This document shows positions 28,883-38,020 of a stretch of 64,000 bases of DNA, in pieces. Both the position numbers and the translations under genes were made by a program. Below the pieces are notes generated by a model. It made no database searches. It had not been told where the DNA came from and saw nothing but the letters and a program-made list of their open reading frames with translations. The DNA comes from Acidibrevibacterium fodinaquatile (GTDB taxonomy: Bacteria > Pseudomonadota > Alphaproteobacteria > Acetobacterales > Acetobacteraceae): positions 2,859,501 to 2,923,500 of the forward strand of contig NZ_CP029176.1 in assembly GCF_003352165.1 (NCBI RefSeq). The letters run 5' to 3'. Positions within the stretch are counted from its first letter, which is position 1. Every line of letters begins with the position of its first letter.

Positions 28883-28939
28883 GCTCTCGTCATGCCATTT
28901 CCTACCCTAGCCGCGGATTTGTCCCTCGGAAACCCCTTC

Positions 28940-29563
28940 TCATGCCGGCACGATTTTCGGCAGCCAGGGTTGCGACGCAGCTTGATCGCGCTCGAAACGG
29001 TCGATCGCGCCGACATGAGCCATGGTCTGATCGATATCGTCGAGGCCGTTGATGAGCAGATGTTTGCGGAACGGGTCGATTTCGAAGGCGATCGCCTCAC
29101 CGTTCGGGCGCAGCACCACTTGCCGCTCGAGATCGATGGTAAGGCGGGCATTGTCGCCCTGACGCACATCCTCCATCAACCGGTCGCAGATCTCGCGTGG
29201 CAGCCGGATCGGCAGGATGCCGTTCTTGAAGCAATTATTGTAGAAAATATCGGCGAAATCGGGCGCGATCACGGCGCGGATGCCGAAATCGAGCAGCGCC
29301 CAGGGCGCGTGCTCGCGCGATGAGCCGCAGCCGAAATTCTCATGCGCGATGAGGATTTGCGCGCGCCGGTAGGGTTCGCGATTGAGCACGAAATCGGGCC
29401 GCTCGGCACCATGCTCGTCAAAGCGCAGCGTGTCGAAGAGATGCACGCCAAGGCCGCTGCGACGGATGGTTTTCAAAAATCGCGCCGGGATGATCTTGTC
29501 GGTATCGACATTGGCGAGCGGCAAGGGGGCCGCAATCGCCGTCAGCGTCGTGAATTTTTCCAT
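28940..29563 (-). CDS. leuD: 3-isopropylmalate dehydratase small subunit
   Basis: A 207-aa swivel-domain subunit of isopropylmalate isomerase. [31 protein letters not shown] and [17 protein letters not shown] are the family blocks. The ATG at 29563 shares one base with the leuC stop (TGATG), so translation is coupled to the large subunit. It works with LeuC to convert 2- to 3-isopropylmalate. Confidence 0.96.
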   Translation of the reverse strand: MEKFTTLTAIAAPLPLANVDTDKIIPARFLKTIRRSGLGVHLFDTLRFDEHGAERPDFVLNREPYRRAQILIAHENFGCGSSREHAPWALLDFGIRAVIAPDFADIFYNNCFKNGILPIRLPREICDRLMEDVRQGDNARLTIDLERQVVLRPNGEAIAFEIDPFRKHLLINGLDDIDQTMAHVGAIDRFERDQAASQPWLPKIVPA

Positions 29564-30969
29564 CACAGAAACTCCCGCATATCGGCGAGACGTCCGGCGA
29601 TCGCCGCCGCCGCCGCCATCGCCGGGGACATGAGATGGGTGCGCCCGCCGGGGCCCTGGCGGCCCTCGAAATTGCGGTTCGACGTGCTGGCCGCGCGTTG
29701 GCCGGGCGTGAGTTTGTCTTCGTTCATCCCGAGACACATCGAGCAGCCCGGCTCGCGCCATTCGAACCCGGCCTCGACCAAGATACGGTCGAGCCCCTCG
29801 GCCTCGGCTTGTTTCTTGACGAGCCCCGAGCCAGGGACGACCAGCGCCCGCACGCCGGGCGCCACGCGGCGGCCGCGGGCGATGGCGGCGGCAGCGCGGA
29901 TATCCTCGATGCGGCCATTGGTGCAACTCCCGATGAACACGACATCGATCGGGATGTCAGCGAGTTTCTGCCCCGGCTGCAAGCCCATGTAGGCGAGCAT
30001 GCGGGTGATCTCGGCGCGCTTGGTGGGATCGGGCTCGGCTTCCGGATCGGGGACGGCGCCGGTGATCGGTGCGACACGCTCAGGGCTCGTGCCCCAGGTG
30101 ACCATCGGCGCGATGGCGGCGGCGTCGAGCCGCACCACCTTGTCGTAAACCGCGCCCGGATCGGAGGCGAGGCTCCGCCAATAGCTCACCGCGGCCGCGA
30201 AATCGGCGCCGGCGGGGGCGTAGGGGCGGCCCTTGATCCAATCGAAGGTGGTCTCATCCGGGGCGACCAGGCCGGCGCGCGCACCGGCCTCGATCGCCAT
30301 GTTGCAGACCGTCATGCGGCCCGCCATATCGAGGGCACGGATGGCATCCCCGGTGAATTCGATCACGTGGCCGGTGCCGCCAGCGGTGCCGATCTCGCCG
30401 ATAATCGCGAGGATGATGTCTTTCGCCGTGACGCCTGCGGGCGTCCGCCCCGTGACTTCGATCCGCATGTTCTTCGCCCGCTTTTGCAGCAGGGTCTGGG
30501 TCGCGAGCACGTGTTCGACCTCGGAGGTGCCGATCCCGAAAGCGAGCGCCCCCAAAGCGCCATGCGTCGAGGTGTGGCTGTCGCCGCAGACGATGGTCAT
30601 GCCGGGGAGGCTGATCCCCTGCTCGGGCCCGATGATGTGGACGATCCCCTGGCGCTCGTCGAGCACCGGGAAATAGGGCACGCCGAAGGCGGCGACGTTA
30701 CGCTCCAGCGTCTCGACCTGGAGGCGGCTTTCGGGTTCGGCGATGCCGCGGCGGCGATCGGACGTCGGGATATTATGGTCCGCGACCGCGATCGTCGCAT
30801 CCGGCCGGCGCACGGGGCGGCCGGCGGCGCGCAAACCTTCGAAGGCCTGCGGGCTGGTCACCTCGTGGACGAGATGGCGATCGATATAAAGGAGGCAGGT
30901 GCCATCGGGAAGCTGCTCGACCACATGCGCATCCCAGATTTTGTCGAACAAGGTGCGAGGTCCGGACAT
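29563..30969 (-). CDS. leuC: 3-isopropylmalate dehydratase large subunit
   Basis: A 468-aa aconitase-family enzyme with a 4Fe-4S cluster. Cluster ligands are in [13 protein letters not shown] and in [25 protein letters not shown]-type sequence (here [15 protein letters not shown]) binds substrate. It starts 24 bases downstream of rplS, with no leader peptide or attenuator between them, so leucine synthesis genes probably ride on the translation-gene transcript or have a promoter inside rplS. Confidence 0.96.
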   Translation of the reverse strand: MSGPRTLFDKIWDAHVVEQLPDGTCLLYIDRHLVHEVTSPQAFEGLRAAGRPVRRPDATIAVADHNIPTSDRRRGIAEPESRLQVETLERNVAAFGVPYFPVLDERQGIVHIIGPEQGISLPGMTIVCGDSHTSTHGALGALAFGIGTSEVEHVLATQTLLQKRAKNMRIEVTGRTPAGVTAKDIILAIIGEIGTAGGTGHVIEFTGDAIRALDMAGRMTVCNMAIEAGARAGLVAPDETTFDWIKGRPYAPAGADFAAAVSYWRSLASDPGAVYDKVVRLDAAAIAPMVTWGTSPERVAPITGAVPDPEAEPDPTKRAEITRMLAYMGLQPGQKLADIPIDVVFIGSCTNGRIEDIRAAAAIARGRRVAPGVRALVVPGSGLVKKQAEAEGLDRILVEAGFEWREPGCSMCLGMNEDKLTPGQRAASTSNRNFEGRQGPGGRTHLMSPAMAAAAAIAGRLADMREFL

Positions 30970-30993
30970 GCGATGGCTCCTTGACTTGCCGGA

Positions 30994-31407
30994 TTATTCG
31001 GCGGCGTCCTGCGGGGTTGACGCCGCCTCAGCGCTCTCGATGGTGACGGCGCGGGCTTTTTCAGCGATGCGCGCCGACTTGCCCGAGCGGCCGCGGAGAT
31101 AATAGAGCTTCGCCCGCCGCACATCGCCGCGCCGCACGACATGGATCTCAGCGATGCTCGGCGCATAGAGCGGAAACACGCGCTCCACCCCCTCGCCATA
31201 GCTGATCTTGCGCACGGTGAAATTGCTGTTGAGGCCCTTGTTCGAGCGGGCGATGCATACCCCCTCGAACGCCTGGGTGCGCGAACGCTCCCCCTCCACC
31301 ACCTTGACGGAGACGCGGAGCGTATCGCCCGGGGCGAATTCCGGCACCGATCGGGCGGCGGTGAGGCGGGCGATCTGCTCGGCCTCGAATTTTTGGATGA
31401 GGTTCAT
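30994..31407 (-). CDS. rplS: 50S ribosomal protein L19
   Basis: A 137-aa ribosomal protein at the 30S-50S interface. [38 protein letters not shown]-type residues and [12 protein letters not shown] are diagnostic. The tail after about residue 115 ([15 protein letters not shown]) is a short low-complexity extension. AAGGA precedes the ATG at 31407. It follows trmD by 27 bases in the classical rpsP-rimM-trmD-rplS order. Confidence 0.97.
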   Translation of the reverse strand: MNLIQKFEAEQIARLTAARSVPEFAPGDTLRVSVKVVEGERSRTQAFEGVCIARSNKGLNSNFTVRKISYGEGVERVFPLYAPSIAEIHVVRRGDVRRAKLYYLRGRSGKSARIAEKARAVTIESAEAASTPQDAAE

Positions 31408-31434
31408 GGAAAAATCCTTCTCGATACGGGTTTC

Positions 31435-32172
31435 TTACGGCGCGTTATCCGCGCTGGCAACGGGGTGGGCGGGCGCGGCGGCGGCGGCTTGGCGCTGATA
31501 TAAAGACCATAGATCGGGGCGGCGGGTCCGTGTCAGCCGCTCGGCCTCGGCGCGGCGCCAGGCGTTGATCGCCGCGTGATCGCCGGACAGCAGCGTCGCC
31601 GGCACCGCTCTTCCTTGCCATTCGGCGGGTCGAGTGTAATGGGGATATTCGAGCAGCGGGCCGGAGAAACTCTCCTCCACAGCACTTTCCGCCGCCCCCA
31701 TGACACCGGGGAGCAGCCGCACCACCGCATCGAGGACCACCAGCGCCGCGATTTCGCCGCCGGAGAGCACGTAATCGCCGATGCTGACCTCGCGCAGGTC
31801 GCGCGCCTCGATCACCCGCTGATCGATCCCCTCATAGCGCCCGGCGAGCAGGATCAGCCCGTCGCCGGCGGCGAAATCGCGCGCCATCGCCTGCGAAAAC
31901 CGCTCGCCGCGCGGCGAGAGGCAGATCATCGGCCGGCCATCGGCGACAGCGCCAAGCGCGCGATCGACGACATCGGCGCGCAGCACCATGCCGGCGCCGC
32001 CGCCAAACGGCGTGTCATCGACGCTGCGATGGCGGTCTTCGGCAAAGGCGCGGATATCGTGCGCGGCAAGCCGCCAGAGCCCGCGCGTCTCGGCCCGCCC
32101 GGCGAGCGAAAACGCGAGCGGCCCGGGAAACATCTCCGGGAACAGGGTGAGGATATCGGCGCGCCAGGTCAT
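31435..32172 (-). CDS. trmD: tRNA (guanine-N1)-methyltransferase
   Basis: A 245-aa SPOUT methyltransferase that makes m1G37 in tRNAs and prevents frameshifts. [13 protein letters not shown] opens the protein. The knot region shows [15 protein letters not shown] and [14 protein letters not shown], which bind [13 protein letters not shown] is another conserved block. The ATG overlaps the rimM stop by 4 bases. Confidence 0.96.
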   Translation of the reverse strand: MTWRADILTLFPEMFPGPLAFSLAGRAETRGLWRLAAHDIRAFAEDRHRSVDDTPFGGGAGMVLRADVVDRALGAVADGRPMICLSPRGERFSQAMARDFAAGDGLILLAGRYEGIDQRVIEARDLREVSIGDYVLSGGEIAALVVLDAVVRLLPGVMGAAESAVEESFSGPLLEYPHYTRPAEWQGRAVPATLLSGDHAAINAWRRAEAERLTRTRRPDLWSLYQRQAAAAAPAHPVASADNAP

Positions 32173-32702
32173 GCCCTGGCCTCCTCTGGCGGTGCTTCCT
32201 GCTCGAGCGGCGGAATGACGACGACGCGCCCGGCCTCGATGTCGATCTCAGGCACGGCGGCGCGGGTGAAGGGGACGAGGAGCGCCGCCCCCTCGGGGCG
32301 CTCGATTTCGAGGCTGGCGCCGGCGCCGTAATCATGCACCGCGCGCACCCGCCCGCGCACCCCTTCCGGCAAGATCGCTTCCAGCCCGATGAGATCGGCG
32401 AGATAGAACTCATCCGCATCCGGCGGCGGCAAAGCGGCGCGATCGAGATAGAGGCGGCGATTGGTCAGGCGGGCAGCGTGGTCGCGATCGCGGATCTCAA
32501 CCCAAGCGCCATCCTGCCAGAGCGCAACCGCGGCGATCCCCGGCCCGCGCCAGGCAAGCCGATAGCGGCCGCCGGCTTCGTCGTCGAGCGGGCCGTACTC
32601 GGTGAGCGCGGCCGGATCGGCGGTGTAGCTCGCGACCCGCACCAGACCGCGCACGCCGTGCGGCCTCCCGATCATTCCCATGAGGATGCGCCCTTTCGTC
32701 AC
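32169..32702 (-). CDS. rimM: Ribosome maturation factor RimM
   Basis: A 177-aa 16S rRNA processing factor that binds ribosomal protein S19. [19 protein letters not shown] is the N-terminal RimM domain, and a PRC-barrel follows ([21 protein letters not shown]). The start is the GTG at 32702; an in-frame ATG at 32681 would cut close to the conserved block. The C-terminal tail after the barrel is acidic. It lies 16 bases after rpsP. Confidence 0.93.
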   Translation of the reverse strand: MTKGRILMGMIGRPHGVRGLVRVASYTADPAALTEYGPLDDEAGGRYRLAWRGPGIAAVALWQDGAWVEIRDRDHAARLTNRRLYLDRAALPPPDADEFYLADLIGLEAILPEGVRGRVRAVHDYGAGASLEIERPEGAALLVPFTRAAVPEIDIEAGRVVVIPPLEQEAPPEEARA

Positions 32703-32718
32703 GAAGCCGCGATCGCGG

Positions 32719-33054
32719 TTACGCCGCGGCTTCGGCCTTGGCGCGTTCCTGCGCCTTCTTCTTCGGCGCCGACTTCACCGGCTGCTCACGCCAGGCCGGC
32801 ATCGGCGCGATCCCGGCATGGCCGAGAAACCGCGCGACGCGATCGGTCGCGACCGCACCCTGGCTCAGCCAATGCTGGATGCGGTCGGAGACGAGGCGTA
32901 CCCGGTCCGCGTGGTCGGCCGGCAGCATCGGGTTGTAGCTCCCGAGCTTTTCCAGAAACCGGCCATCGCGCGGGCTGCGGCTGTCGGCGAGCACGATGTG
33001 GTAATAAGGGCGCTTTTTCGCGCCGGCGCGGGCGAGGCGGATTTTGAGGCTCAT
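32719..33054 (-). CDS. rpsP: 30S ribosomal protein S16
   Basis: A 111-aa small-subunit protein. [18 protein letters not shown] at the N-terminus and [11 protein letters not shown] are diagnostic. The C-terminus after about residue 80 is a lysine/alanine-rich tail typical of alphaproteobacterial S16. It follows ffh by 39 bases. Confidence 0.97.
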   Translation of the reverse strand: MSLKIRLARAGAKKRPYYHIVLADSRSPRDGRFLEKLGSYNPMLPADHADRVRLVSDRIQHWLSQGAVATDRVARFLGHAGIAPMPAWREQPVKSAPKKKAQERAKAEAAA

Positions 33055-33093
33055 GTGCGGGGTTGCTCCTTATTCGGGAAAATTTGGGATAAC

Positions 33094-34461
33094 TCAGAAC
33101 GGGCCGCGGCGGCCGGGCAGCAGCGCGCTCAGGCCATGCCGCATCAGCCCTTTCTGGCCGAGCTTGTTCATGCGTTTGATCATGCCGGCCATATCGTCAT
33201 ACTGCTTGAGCAGTCGGTTGACCTCCTGCACCGAGGTGCCGGAGCCGGCGGCAACCCGCTTCTTGCGGCTCGCTTTGAGGAGGTCGGGGTTGCGCCGCTC
33301 GGCGCGGGTCATCGACGAGATGATCGCCGCTTGCCGCTTGAAGACAGATTTGTCGAGCTTCGATTCATCGACCTGGGCGAGAAGTTTCCCCGCCCCCGGC
33401 AGCATCCCGAGAATGCCCGAAAGCGAGCCCATGCGCCCGATCTGGCGGAGCTGGGCAGCATAATCCTCGAGATCGAAGCGGCCCTTGGCGATTTTGGCGG
33501 CGAGTTTTTCCGCCTCTTCCTGCTCGATGGTCTCGGACGCGCGCTCGACGAGGCCAACCACGTCGCCCATGCCGAGAATGCGCGAGGCGACGCGTTCGGG
33601 ATGGAATTCTTCCAGCGCGTCCAGCTTTTCGCCGACGCCGATGAGCTTGATCGGCGCCCCCGTGACGGCCCGCATCGAAAGCGCCGCGCCACCGCGGGCA
33701 TCGCCGTCCATGCGCGTCAGCACGATACCGGTGATGCCGAGCGCCTCATTGAAGGCGCGCGCGGTATTGACCGCGTCCTGCCCGGTCATGGCATCGACGA
33801 CGAGGAGGGTCTCGGCCGGGCTGGTCGCGGCGCGGATCGCCTGCACCTCCGCCATCAGCTCGGCATCGATCGAGAGCCGCCCGGCGGTATCGAGGATGAC
33901 GATGTCAAACCCCTCCCGCCGCCCGGCCGCGAGCGCCCGCTCGGCGATCGCGAGCGGGGTTTCGCCAGCAACGATGGGGAGCGAGGGAACGTTGGCGGCC
34001 TCGGCGAGCTGGGCCAACTGCAACTGCGCCGCCGGGCGCTGGGTGTCGAGGCTCGCGAGCAGCACCCGCTTGCGCTCGCGCTTGGCAAGGCGAAGCGCGA
34101 GCTTGCCCGACGTGGTCGTCTTGCCCGAACCCTGCAGCCCGACCATCAAAATCGGCACCGGCGCCGGGTGGTTGAGATCGAGCGCGCTCGATCCCTCGCC
34201 GCCGAGATGCTCGACGAGAACGTCATTGACGATTTTGATGACCTGCTGGCCCGGCGCCACGGCGCGAATGACCTCGGCGCCGATGGCGCGATCGCGCACC
34301 CCGGCGATGAAGGTCTTGACCACCGGCAGCGCGACGTCAGCCTCGAGCAGCGCGAGCCGCACCTCGCGGAGCGCCTCGCCGACATCAACCTCGTTCAGCG
34401 TGCCACGCTGGCGCAGCCGGTCGAAAACCGCGGTCAGCTTGCCGGAAAGCGTGTCGAACAT
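33094..34461 (-). CDS. ffh: Signal recognition particle protein Ffh
   Basis: A 455-aa GTPase that targets membrane proteins to SecYEG with 4.5S RNA and FtsY. The N domain opens with FDTLSGKLTAVFDRL; the G domain shows VGLQGSGKTT, DTAGRLSID and TRMDGDARGGAAL. The methionine-rich M domain begins near residue 325 with GSLSGILGMLPG. The ATG at 34461 has GAGGA at good distance; GTG and TTG codons just upstream are in frame but poorer choices. The upstream gap holds two hairpins. Confidence 0.96.
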   Translation of the reverse strand: MFDTLSGKLTAVFDRLRQRGTLNEVDVGEALREVRLALLEADVALPVVKTFIAGVRDRAIGAEVIRAVAPGQQVIKIVNDVLVEHLGGEGSSALDLNHPAPVPILMVGLQGSGKTTTSGKLALRLAKRERKRVLLASLDTQRPAAQLQLAQLAEAANVPSLPIVAGETPLAIAERALAAGRREGFDIVILDTAGRLSIDAELMAEVQAIRAATSPAETLLVVDAMTGQDAVNTARAFNEALGITGIVLTRMDGDARGGAALSMRAVTGAPIKLIGVGEKLDALEEFHPERVASRILGMGDVVGLVERASETIEQEEAEKLAAKIAKGRFDLEDYAAQLRQIGRMGSLSGILGMLPGAGKLLAQVDESKLDKSVFKRQAAIISSMTRAERRNPDLLKASRKKRVAAGSGTSVQEVNRLLKQYDDMAGMIKRMNKLGQKGLMRHGLSALLPGRRGPF

Positions 34462-34590
34462 CACCAATCCTCAACGCAAAACGCGCCGCTGCGCGAACCC
34501 TCGCGGAGCGGCGATGCCCCATGCCGGGGCGCGCGGTTCTGCGCCCAGGGCGGACGGTTTGTCAAGCCGGCCGCCAAGGGCAAGAAAAGC

Positions 34591-34624
34591 GGTTCTTTTT
34601 TGAAAAAAAGAACCAAAAAACTTT
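34591..34624 (-). repeat. AT-rich intergenic hairpin repeat, copy 2
   Basis: An 11-base stem (GGTTCTTTTTT paired to AAAAAAGAACC, 34591-34614) with a two-base loop, followed by the lead motif read on the minus strand as AAAGTTTTTTGG. It is the same element as at 28848-28882, inverted. It lies between the SDR gene and ffh, both leftward. The T-runs on the minus strand could end transcription from the SDR gene. Confidence 0.7.
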
Positions 34625-34632
34625 GTCCCGTT

Positions 34633-34655
34633 GGGCAGTGCCTGCGGCACTGCCC
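34633..34655 (-). terminator. Strong hairpin downstream of the SDR gene, candidate terminator
   Basis: GGGCAGTGCC (34633-34642) and GGCACTGCCC (34646-34655) pair perfectly across a 3-base loop. Read leftward from the SDR stop at 34696, the stem is followed after about ten bases by the T-rich repeat copy 2. The delayed T-run makes it an imperfect intrinsic terminator, but the two elements together could stop SDR transcripts before ffh. Confidence 0.5.
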
Positions 34656-34695
34656 GCTTCGAGGAACGGGGAGGGAGTTCTTTAGTGACTGTCGG

Positions 34696-35616
34696 TCAAA
34701 CCGGATCCCAGGAAAACACTTCGCCGCTGCGGTCGAGCGGCATGAAGGCCTCCTTGAGCGCCGGCAGCGCGTGTTCGGCGATCAGCTCCGGTGTCCAGCC
34801 TTCGCCACGATGAATGCCACGGATCGGGCGGGGCGAACTCATCAGGAAGATTTCGTTGTGGCGCGTGGCGAAAACCTGGCCGGTGACCTCGCGCGCGGCG
34901 TCGGATGCAAGAAACACCGCCATCGGCGCGTTCTTGTCCGGCGTCATCTGCTTGATCTTCTCGACCCGCGCCTTCTGCTCAGGCGTTTCGGCCGGGATCG
35001 AACTCGTCATCCGGCTCCAGGCAAACGGCGCAATGCAGTTCGAGCGCACATTGTAGCGCTTCATGTCGAGCGCGATCGATTTCGAAAGCGCGGTGATGCC
35101 GAGCTTGGCGGCGGCGTAATTGGCCTGGCCGAAATTGCCGATCAGGCCGGAGGTGCTGGTCATGTGAACATAAGCGCCGCTTTCTTGGGCGCGGAAGGGC
35201 TCGGCCGCGGCGCGCGAGAGGAAGAAGCTGCCGTTGAGATGGACATTGATCACCGCGAGCCAATCCTCGGGCGACATTTTGTGAAAGATGACGTCGCGCA
35301 GAATGCCGGCATTGTTGACGACGATGTCGATGCGGCCGAAATGATCGAGTGCGGCAGCGACGATCCGCTTGGCCGAGGCCCATTCGGCGACGCTCTCGGT
35401 ACTGATCGCCGCCTCGCCGCCGCGCTGGATGATGATCTGGCGGGTCTGCTCGGCCGGCGTGCCCGATTGCCCCTCGCCGGTGAGCGAAGCGCCGATGTCA
35501 TTGATCACCACCTTGGCACCCGCAAGCGCCATGGCGAGCGCGATCTCGCGCCCGATACCACCCCCCGCGCCGCTCACCACCGCGACTTTTCCTTCCAGCA
35601 TAGGCTTTCCCGACAT
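34696..35616 (-). CDS. SDR family NAD(P)-dependent oxidoreductase (multifunctional-enzyme-2-like)
   Basis: A 306-aa dehydrogenase. The cofactor motif SGAGGGIGREIALA is near residue 15; NNAGILRD and the catalytic YAAAKLG are present. Length and the insert between the first two strands (INDIGASLTGEG) resemble the 3-hydroxyacyl-CoA dehydrogenase part of peroxisomal-type multifunctional enzymes and related bacterial SDRs. It is a single gene ahead of ffh. Acyl-CoA metabolism is a guess from family resemblance. Confidence 0.88.
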   Translation of the reverse strand: MSGKPMLEGKVAVVSGAGGGIGREIALAMALAGAKVVINDIGASLTGEGQSGTPAEQTRQIIIQRGGEAAISTESVAEWASAKRIVAAALDHFGRIDIVVNNAGILRDVIFHKMSPEDWLAVINVHLNGSFFLSRAAAEPFRAQESGAYVHMTSTSGLIGNFGQANYAAAKLGITALSKSIALDMKRYNVRSNCIAPFAWSRMTSSIPAETPEQKARVEKIKQMTPDKNAPMAVFLASDAAREVTGQVFATRHNEIFLMSSPRPIRGIHRGEGWTPELIAEHALPALKEAFMPLDRSGEVFSWDPV

Positions 35617-35822
35617 GCCATCCTCCCGTTTCTGGCGCCCTCGCGCCTTCTCTTGGCCGAAGACCGCGCCGCTGCAACCACCGCATCAGCTTTAGACCAC
35701 ACCACAAGCGCCGGCTAGTACCCTGCCCCTGACATGCTTTGGCATTTCCGAAATTCGCTTGCGAAGGGCTAAAGCGGGACACTCGCGGGATCCGGCGATG
35801 GCGCGGCCGGGGCGGCGGCCGA

Positions 35823-37289
35823 TTAGCCGCGCGGGCCGCCGCCATTCCAATAGATCGTGACCGTCCCCGACGGCGTGTAGGTGCGCGGGAAATTCGATTG
35901 CGCAACCGGCAGCCCGACACCAAACCCCCAGGTCATCACCAGATTGCCGGTATTTGGCCAATTGAACTCGATCGCTGGCACCGCCCAGAGATAGGAATAG
36001 CCAGGCGCATTGGCGTGGCCAAAAAACAGGCTGCTGCCGGATTGCTCGGCGCCGGTCAGTTCGAGCACATAGCCCAAACCATACTCCGAATTGAGGACAT
36101 GCTCGAGGGCAGCGCCAAACCAGACGATATTCCCGTCGACCATGTGCTCATAGACACCCATCGGCACCTGCGCGATGCCATTGTCGAACCCGTATCCCGG
36201 TCCGACGCGGGTCGGGTCAGCGACGATGTCGCCGAATTCGGCGTAGATCTCGAATGGCTTGAAGCGTTTGCGGATCAGAACATTGATCGCCTCGTCCACC
36301 GTGCCGTTGCTGAACTGATCGGTGTTATAGGCATCGGGGCGGAGATCGGTGGTGAAATTGCCGGTCGGAATGTAGAGATCGGCGCTGGTCGAAATCGTCG
36401 GCCAGGCGAAAAAATTATAGGTGTCCTGGTCGGCCATCCATTCATATTTGAGCTGGATATGGGCGTTGCCGAACCCCCAGTCGCTGGCATGCAGGCCGCG
36501 CGGCGCGGTGGGATAGCCGGCGTTGTTGATCGCCACCGTCTGCCAGAAATCGAGCTCGAAATTATGGCCAAGGCCAAGCGCGATGCGCTCTGGCATGTAA
36601 TAGGTCGAAGTGCCTTGGGACGGCGTGCGCTCATTATAAACCCAGGGCTCGAAATACCATGAGCCAAGCGGCTCGACATCGGCGGTGCCGGTATATTGCG
36701 GCCCGGAGGTGTTGATCGCCCACGGCGCGCGGTTTTTGCCTTTGGTCGCGGCAGGGTCATAAACGAGCGCGATCGCGACCGCCGGGGCCTCGGCGGCGCG
36801 GGCGGTGACGACGCGATTTTCCGTGTCGTAATCGACCTTCTCGACGACGACGAGATAATCCCCCTGGGCCAGCGCGTCGAAGTGAAAATAGCCAGTGGCA
36901 TCGGTGAAGCTGTGCGTCAGATGCCAGCCGTCGCGGGTCTCGAGCGTCACCCGCGCGCCGGTGATCGGCAGGCCACTGGCATCGGTGACGACGCCGGTGA
37001 CGCGATACGACATCGGCGTGCTGATGATGTCCCCTTGCGCGTCGGGGCGGCGCCCGGCGAAGTCTTGCGGCACGACATCATCGCCGCTCGAATCGCTGCC
37101 GTCCGCAACACCCGGATCGGGCGACAGCCGGATTGCGGGCGCGCTGTTTTGCGCGTTTGAGAGCGGCGATGTCTCTGCCAAAGCGGTGAGGGGGTGAGCG
37201 GCGAGCACAGTGAAGGCGAGCGCCGCGAGCAAGAGGTCAAAACGCCCACCGCGGAAACGCTGGCGCGCGCAAAAACGATGATCCAGCAT
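35823..37289 (-). CDS. Secreted/outer-membrane protein with carboxypeptidase-regulatory-like domain
   Basis: A 488-aa exported protein that I cannot name. An N-terminal signal (about residues 17-39, LLLAALAFTVLAAH to ALAE) is followed by an acidic linker. A carboxypeptidase-regulatory-like beta domain is at about residues 93-165 (RVTGVVTDASGLPITGARV, DATGYFHFDALAQGDYLVV). The remaining 320 residues are rich in aromatic and glycine residues and alternate polar/hydrophobic stretches, ending in an aromatic-rich terminus, which suggests an outer-membrane beta barrel. It is too short and lacks a plug for a typical TonB receptor. GAGGA precedes the ATG at 37289. The promoter region is unusually long. 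Confidence 0.75.
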   Translation of the reverse strand: MLDHRFCARQRFRGGRFDLLLAALAFTVLAAHPLTALAETSPLSNAQNSAPAIRLSPDPGVADGSDSSGDDVVPQDFAGRRPDAQGDIISTPMSYRVTGVVTDASGLPITGARVTLETRDGWHLTHSFTDATGYFHFDALAQGDYLVVVEKVDYDTENRVVTARAAEAPAVAIALVYDPAATKGKNRAPWAINTSGPQYTGTADVEPLGSWYFEPWVYNERTPSQGTSTYYMPERIALGLGHNFELDFWQTVAINNAGYPTAPRGLHASDWGFGNAHIQLKYEWMADQDTYNFFAWPTISTSADLYIPTGNFTTDLRPDAYNTDQFSNGTVDEAINVLIRKRFKPFEIYAEFGDIVADPTRVGPGYGFDNGIAQVPMGVYEHMVDGNIVWFGAALEHVLNSEYGLGYVLELTGAEQSGSSLFFGHANAPGYSYLWAVPAIEFNWPNTGNLVMTWGFGVGLPVAQSNFPRTYTPSGTVTIYWNGGGPRG

Positions 37290-37398
37290 GGGCTGATCCT
37301 CGGGTCGTGTCGAACGGACGGCTTCAGCGCACGCCGAAGCCGAGGGAATGTCGTGTCAGGGGGGATGGCGCCGCGCCGATGCGCGCGCGGCGGGAGCC

Positions 37399-37512
37399 TC
37401 AGCGGCGACTGGGCGGGAACGAGGGAGGATGGTCGATCGTCACCGCGCACAGGCAGGCGCGCGGCGGTCGCGTGTTCACCATAACGGGCAAAAAGTCAGA
37501 AAGGGCAACCAT
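37399..37512 (-). CDS. Possible 37-aa leader peptide
   Basis: A minus-strand ORF from the ATG at 37512 with a near-perfect ribosome site, AGAGGAGG, seven bases upstream. The product begins MVALSDFLPVMVNTR, contains CLC near the middle and ends in arginines. I recognise no family. It lies 109 bases before the secreted-protein start, a fitting place for a leader or upstream ORF. The strong ribosome site is the main support. Confidence 0.3.
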   Translation of the reverse strand: MVALSDFLPVMVNTRPPRACLCAVTIDHPPSFPPSRR

Positions 37513-37569
37513 GGCTGCCTCCTCTGGTTCATGCGTTTGCACAAACCCGGGAGGCTCGGCTGCGGGGCG

Positions 37570-37704
37570 TCAGTATGTCAGGGCTGACACCAAAACGCGG
37601 ACAAGCGGATCCCGGGCGATGAGCCAACCCGACGGCGAGGACAAAACCGGCGCTAAGCGCCGACTATGGCTCTCCGTGGGTTGGCGACGAGATCGCGGTT
37701 TCAT
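37570..37704 (-). CDS. Possible 44-aa small protein or leader peptide
   Basis: A minus-strand ORF from the ATG at 37704 with GGGAG seven bases upstream. The basic N-terminus (KPRSRRQ) is followed by a moderately hydrophobic C-terminal half ending in LVRVLVSALTY. It precedes the 37-aa ORF by 57 bases in the same direction. It may be a leader peptide or chance. Confidence 0.25.
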   Translation of the reverse strand: MKPRSRRQPTESHSRRLAPVLSSPSGWLIARDPLVRVLVSALTY

Positions 37705-37865
37705 GTGACTCCCTCGCGGGTTAAGGTGATCCGACAAGCGCCACGCATTGCGGTCGACGGGTTGTCAACCCGCGCCGAAATGTAGCCGAAGCTACATATC
37801 CTCGCGGCTCGCTCTTTGTCAACGCTCAATCTGTCAACGCGGCGCATGGGCCATCGCCTATTCGG

Positions 37866-37879
37866 TATGTTATAACATA
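37866..37879. promoter_or_regulatory. Perfect 14-base palindrome TATGTTATAACATA, Zur-box-like
   Basis: The palindrome lies 142 bases before the DUF1348 gene and 162 bases upstream of the first tiny leftward ORF. The core TGTTATAACA matches the general look of proteobacterial Zur (zinc regulator) operators. It is one of the few AT-rich spots here and probably overlaps a promoter. No zur gene or zinc importer is in the window. Confidence 0.4.
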
Positions 37880-38020
37880 ACTTCTACAACGCCACGCCGG
37901 CCCGGTCAAGAGGCGCGACGGTAGACTTGCCCGCCGCGCCGTCGACACGACAGAACGGCACGTTTCGCACTATGCTCCAGATCCCTTTGTCCGTGACCAG
38001 CTCAGCAATCGAGGGAACCC

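Larger units (their letters stand above)
37290..38020. other. 731-base non-coding region between the secreted-protein gene and the DUF1348 gene
   Basis: No convincing full-size gene lies here. The stretch holds two tiny minus-strand ORFs with good ribosome sites (37399-37512, 37570-37704). It also contains a 7-base-arm palindrome at 37758-37772 (CGGGTTG/CAACCCG), a hairpin at 37780-37797 (ATGTAGC/GCTACAT with loop CGAA) and the palindrome at 37866-37879. It looks like a long leader for the leftward secreted-protein gene plus a divergent promoter. Confidence 0.5.

Noticed and set aside
29635-30984. A 449-codon open frame on the + strand
   Set aside because: Antisense to leuC, which is certain.
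32680-35718. A 1012-codon open frame on the + strand
   Set aside because: It lies opposite ffh, rpsP and the SDR gene, which have clear family motifs. The frame is stop-free only because of high GC and codon bias; its translation is rich in Arg, His and Gly with no domain.
35823-37289. TonB-dependent receptor
   Set aside because: The carboxypeptidase-regulatory-like domain is often on such receptors, but the protein lacks a plug domain and is about 200 residues too short for a 22-strand barrel.
37307-37708. A 133-codon + strand frame in the large gap
   Set aside because: No ribosome site, arginine- and glycine-rich composition, no domain, and it conflicts with better-supported small minus-strand ORFs.
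37500-37740. Cobalamin-type or other known riboswitch in the long leader
   Set aside because: A B12-box-like stretch was considered near 37507-37530, but the conserved core and pairing pattern could not be reproduced, and the same bases are better explained as a ribosome site (AGAGGAGG).
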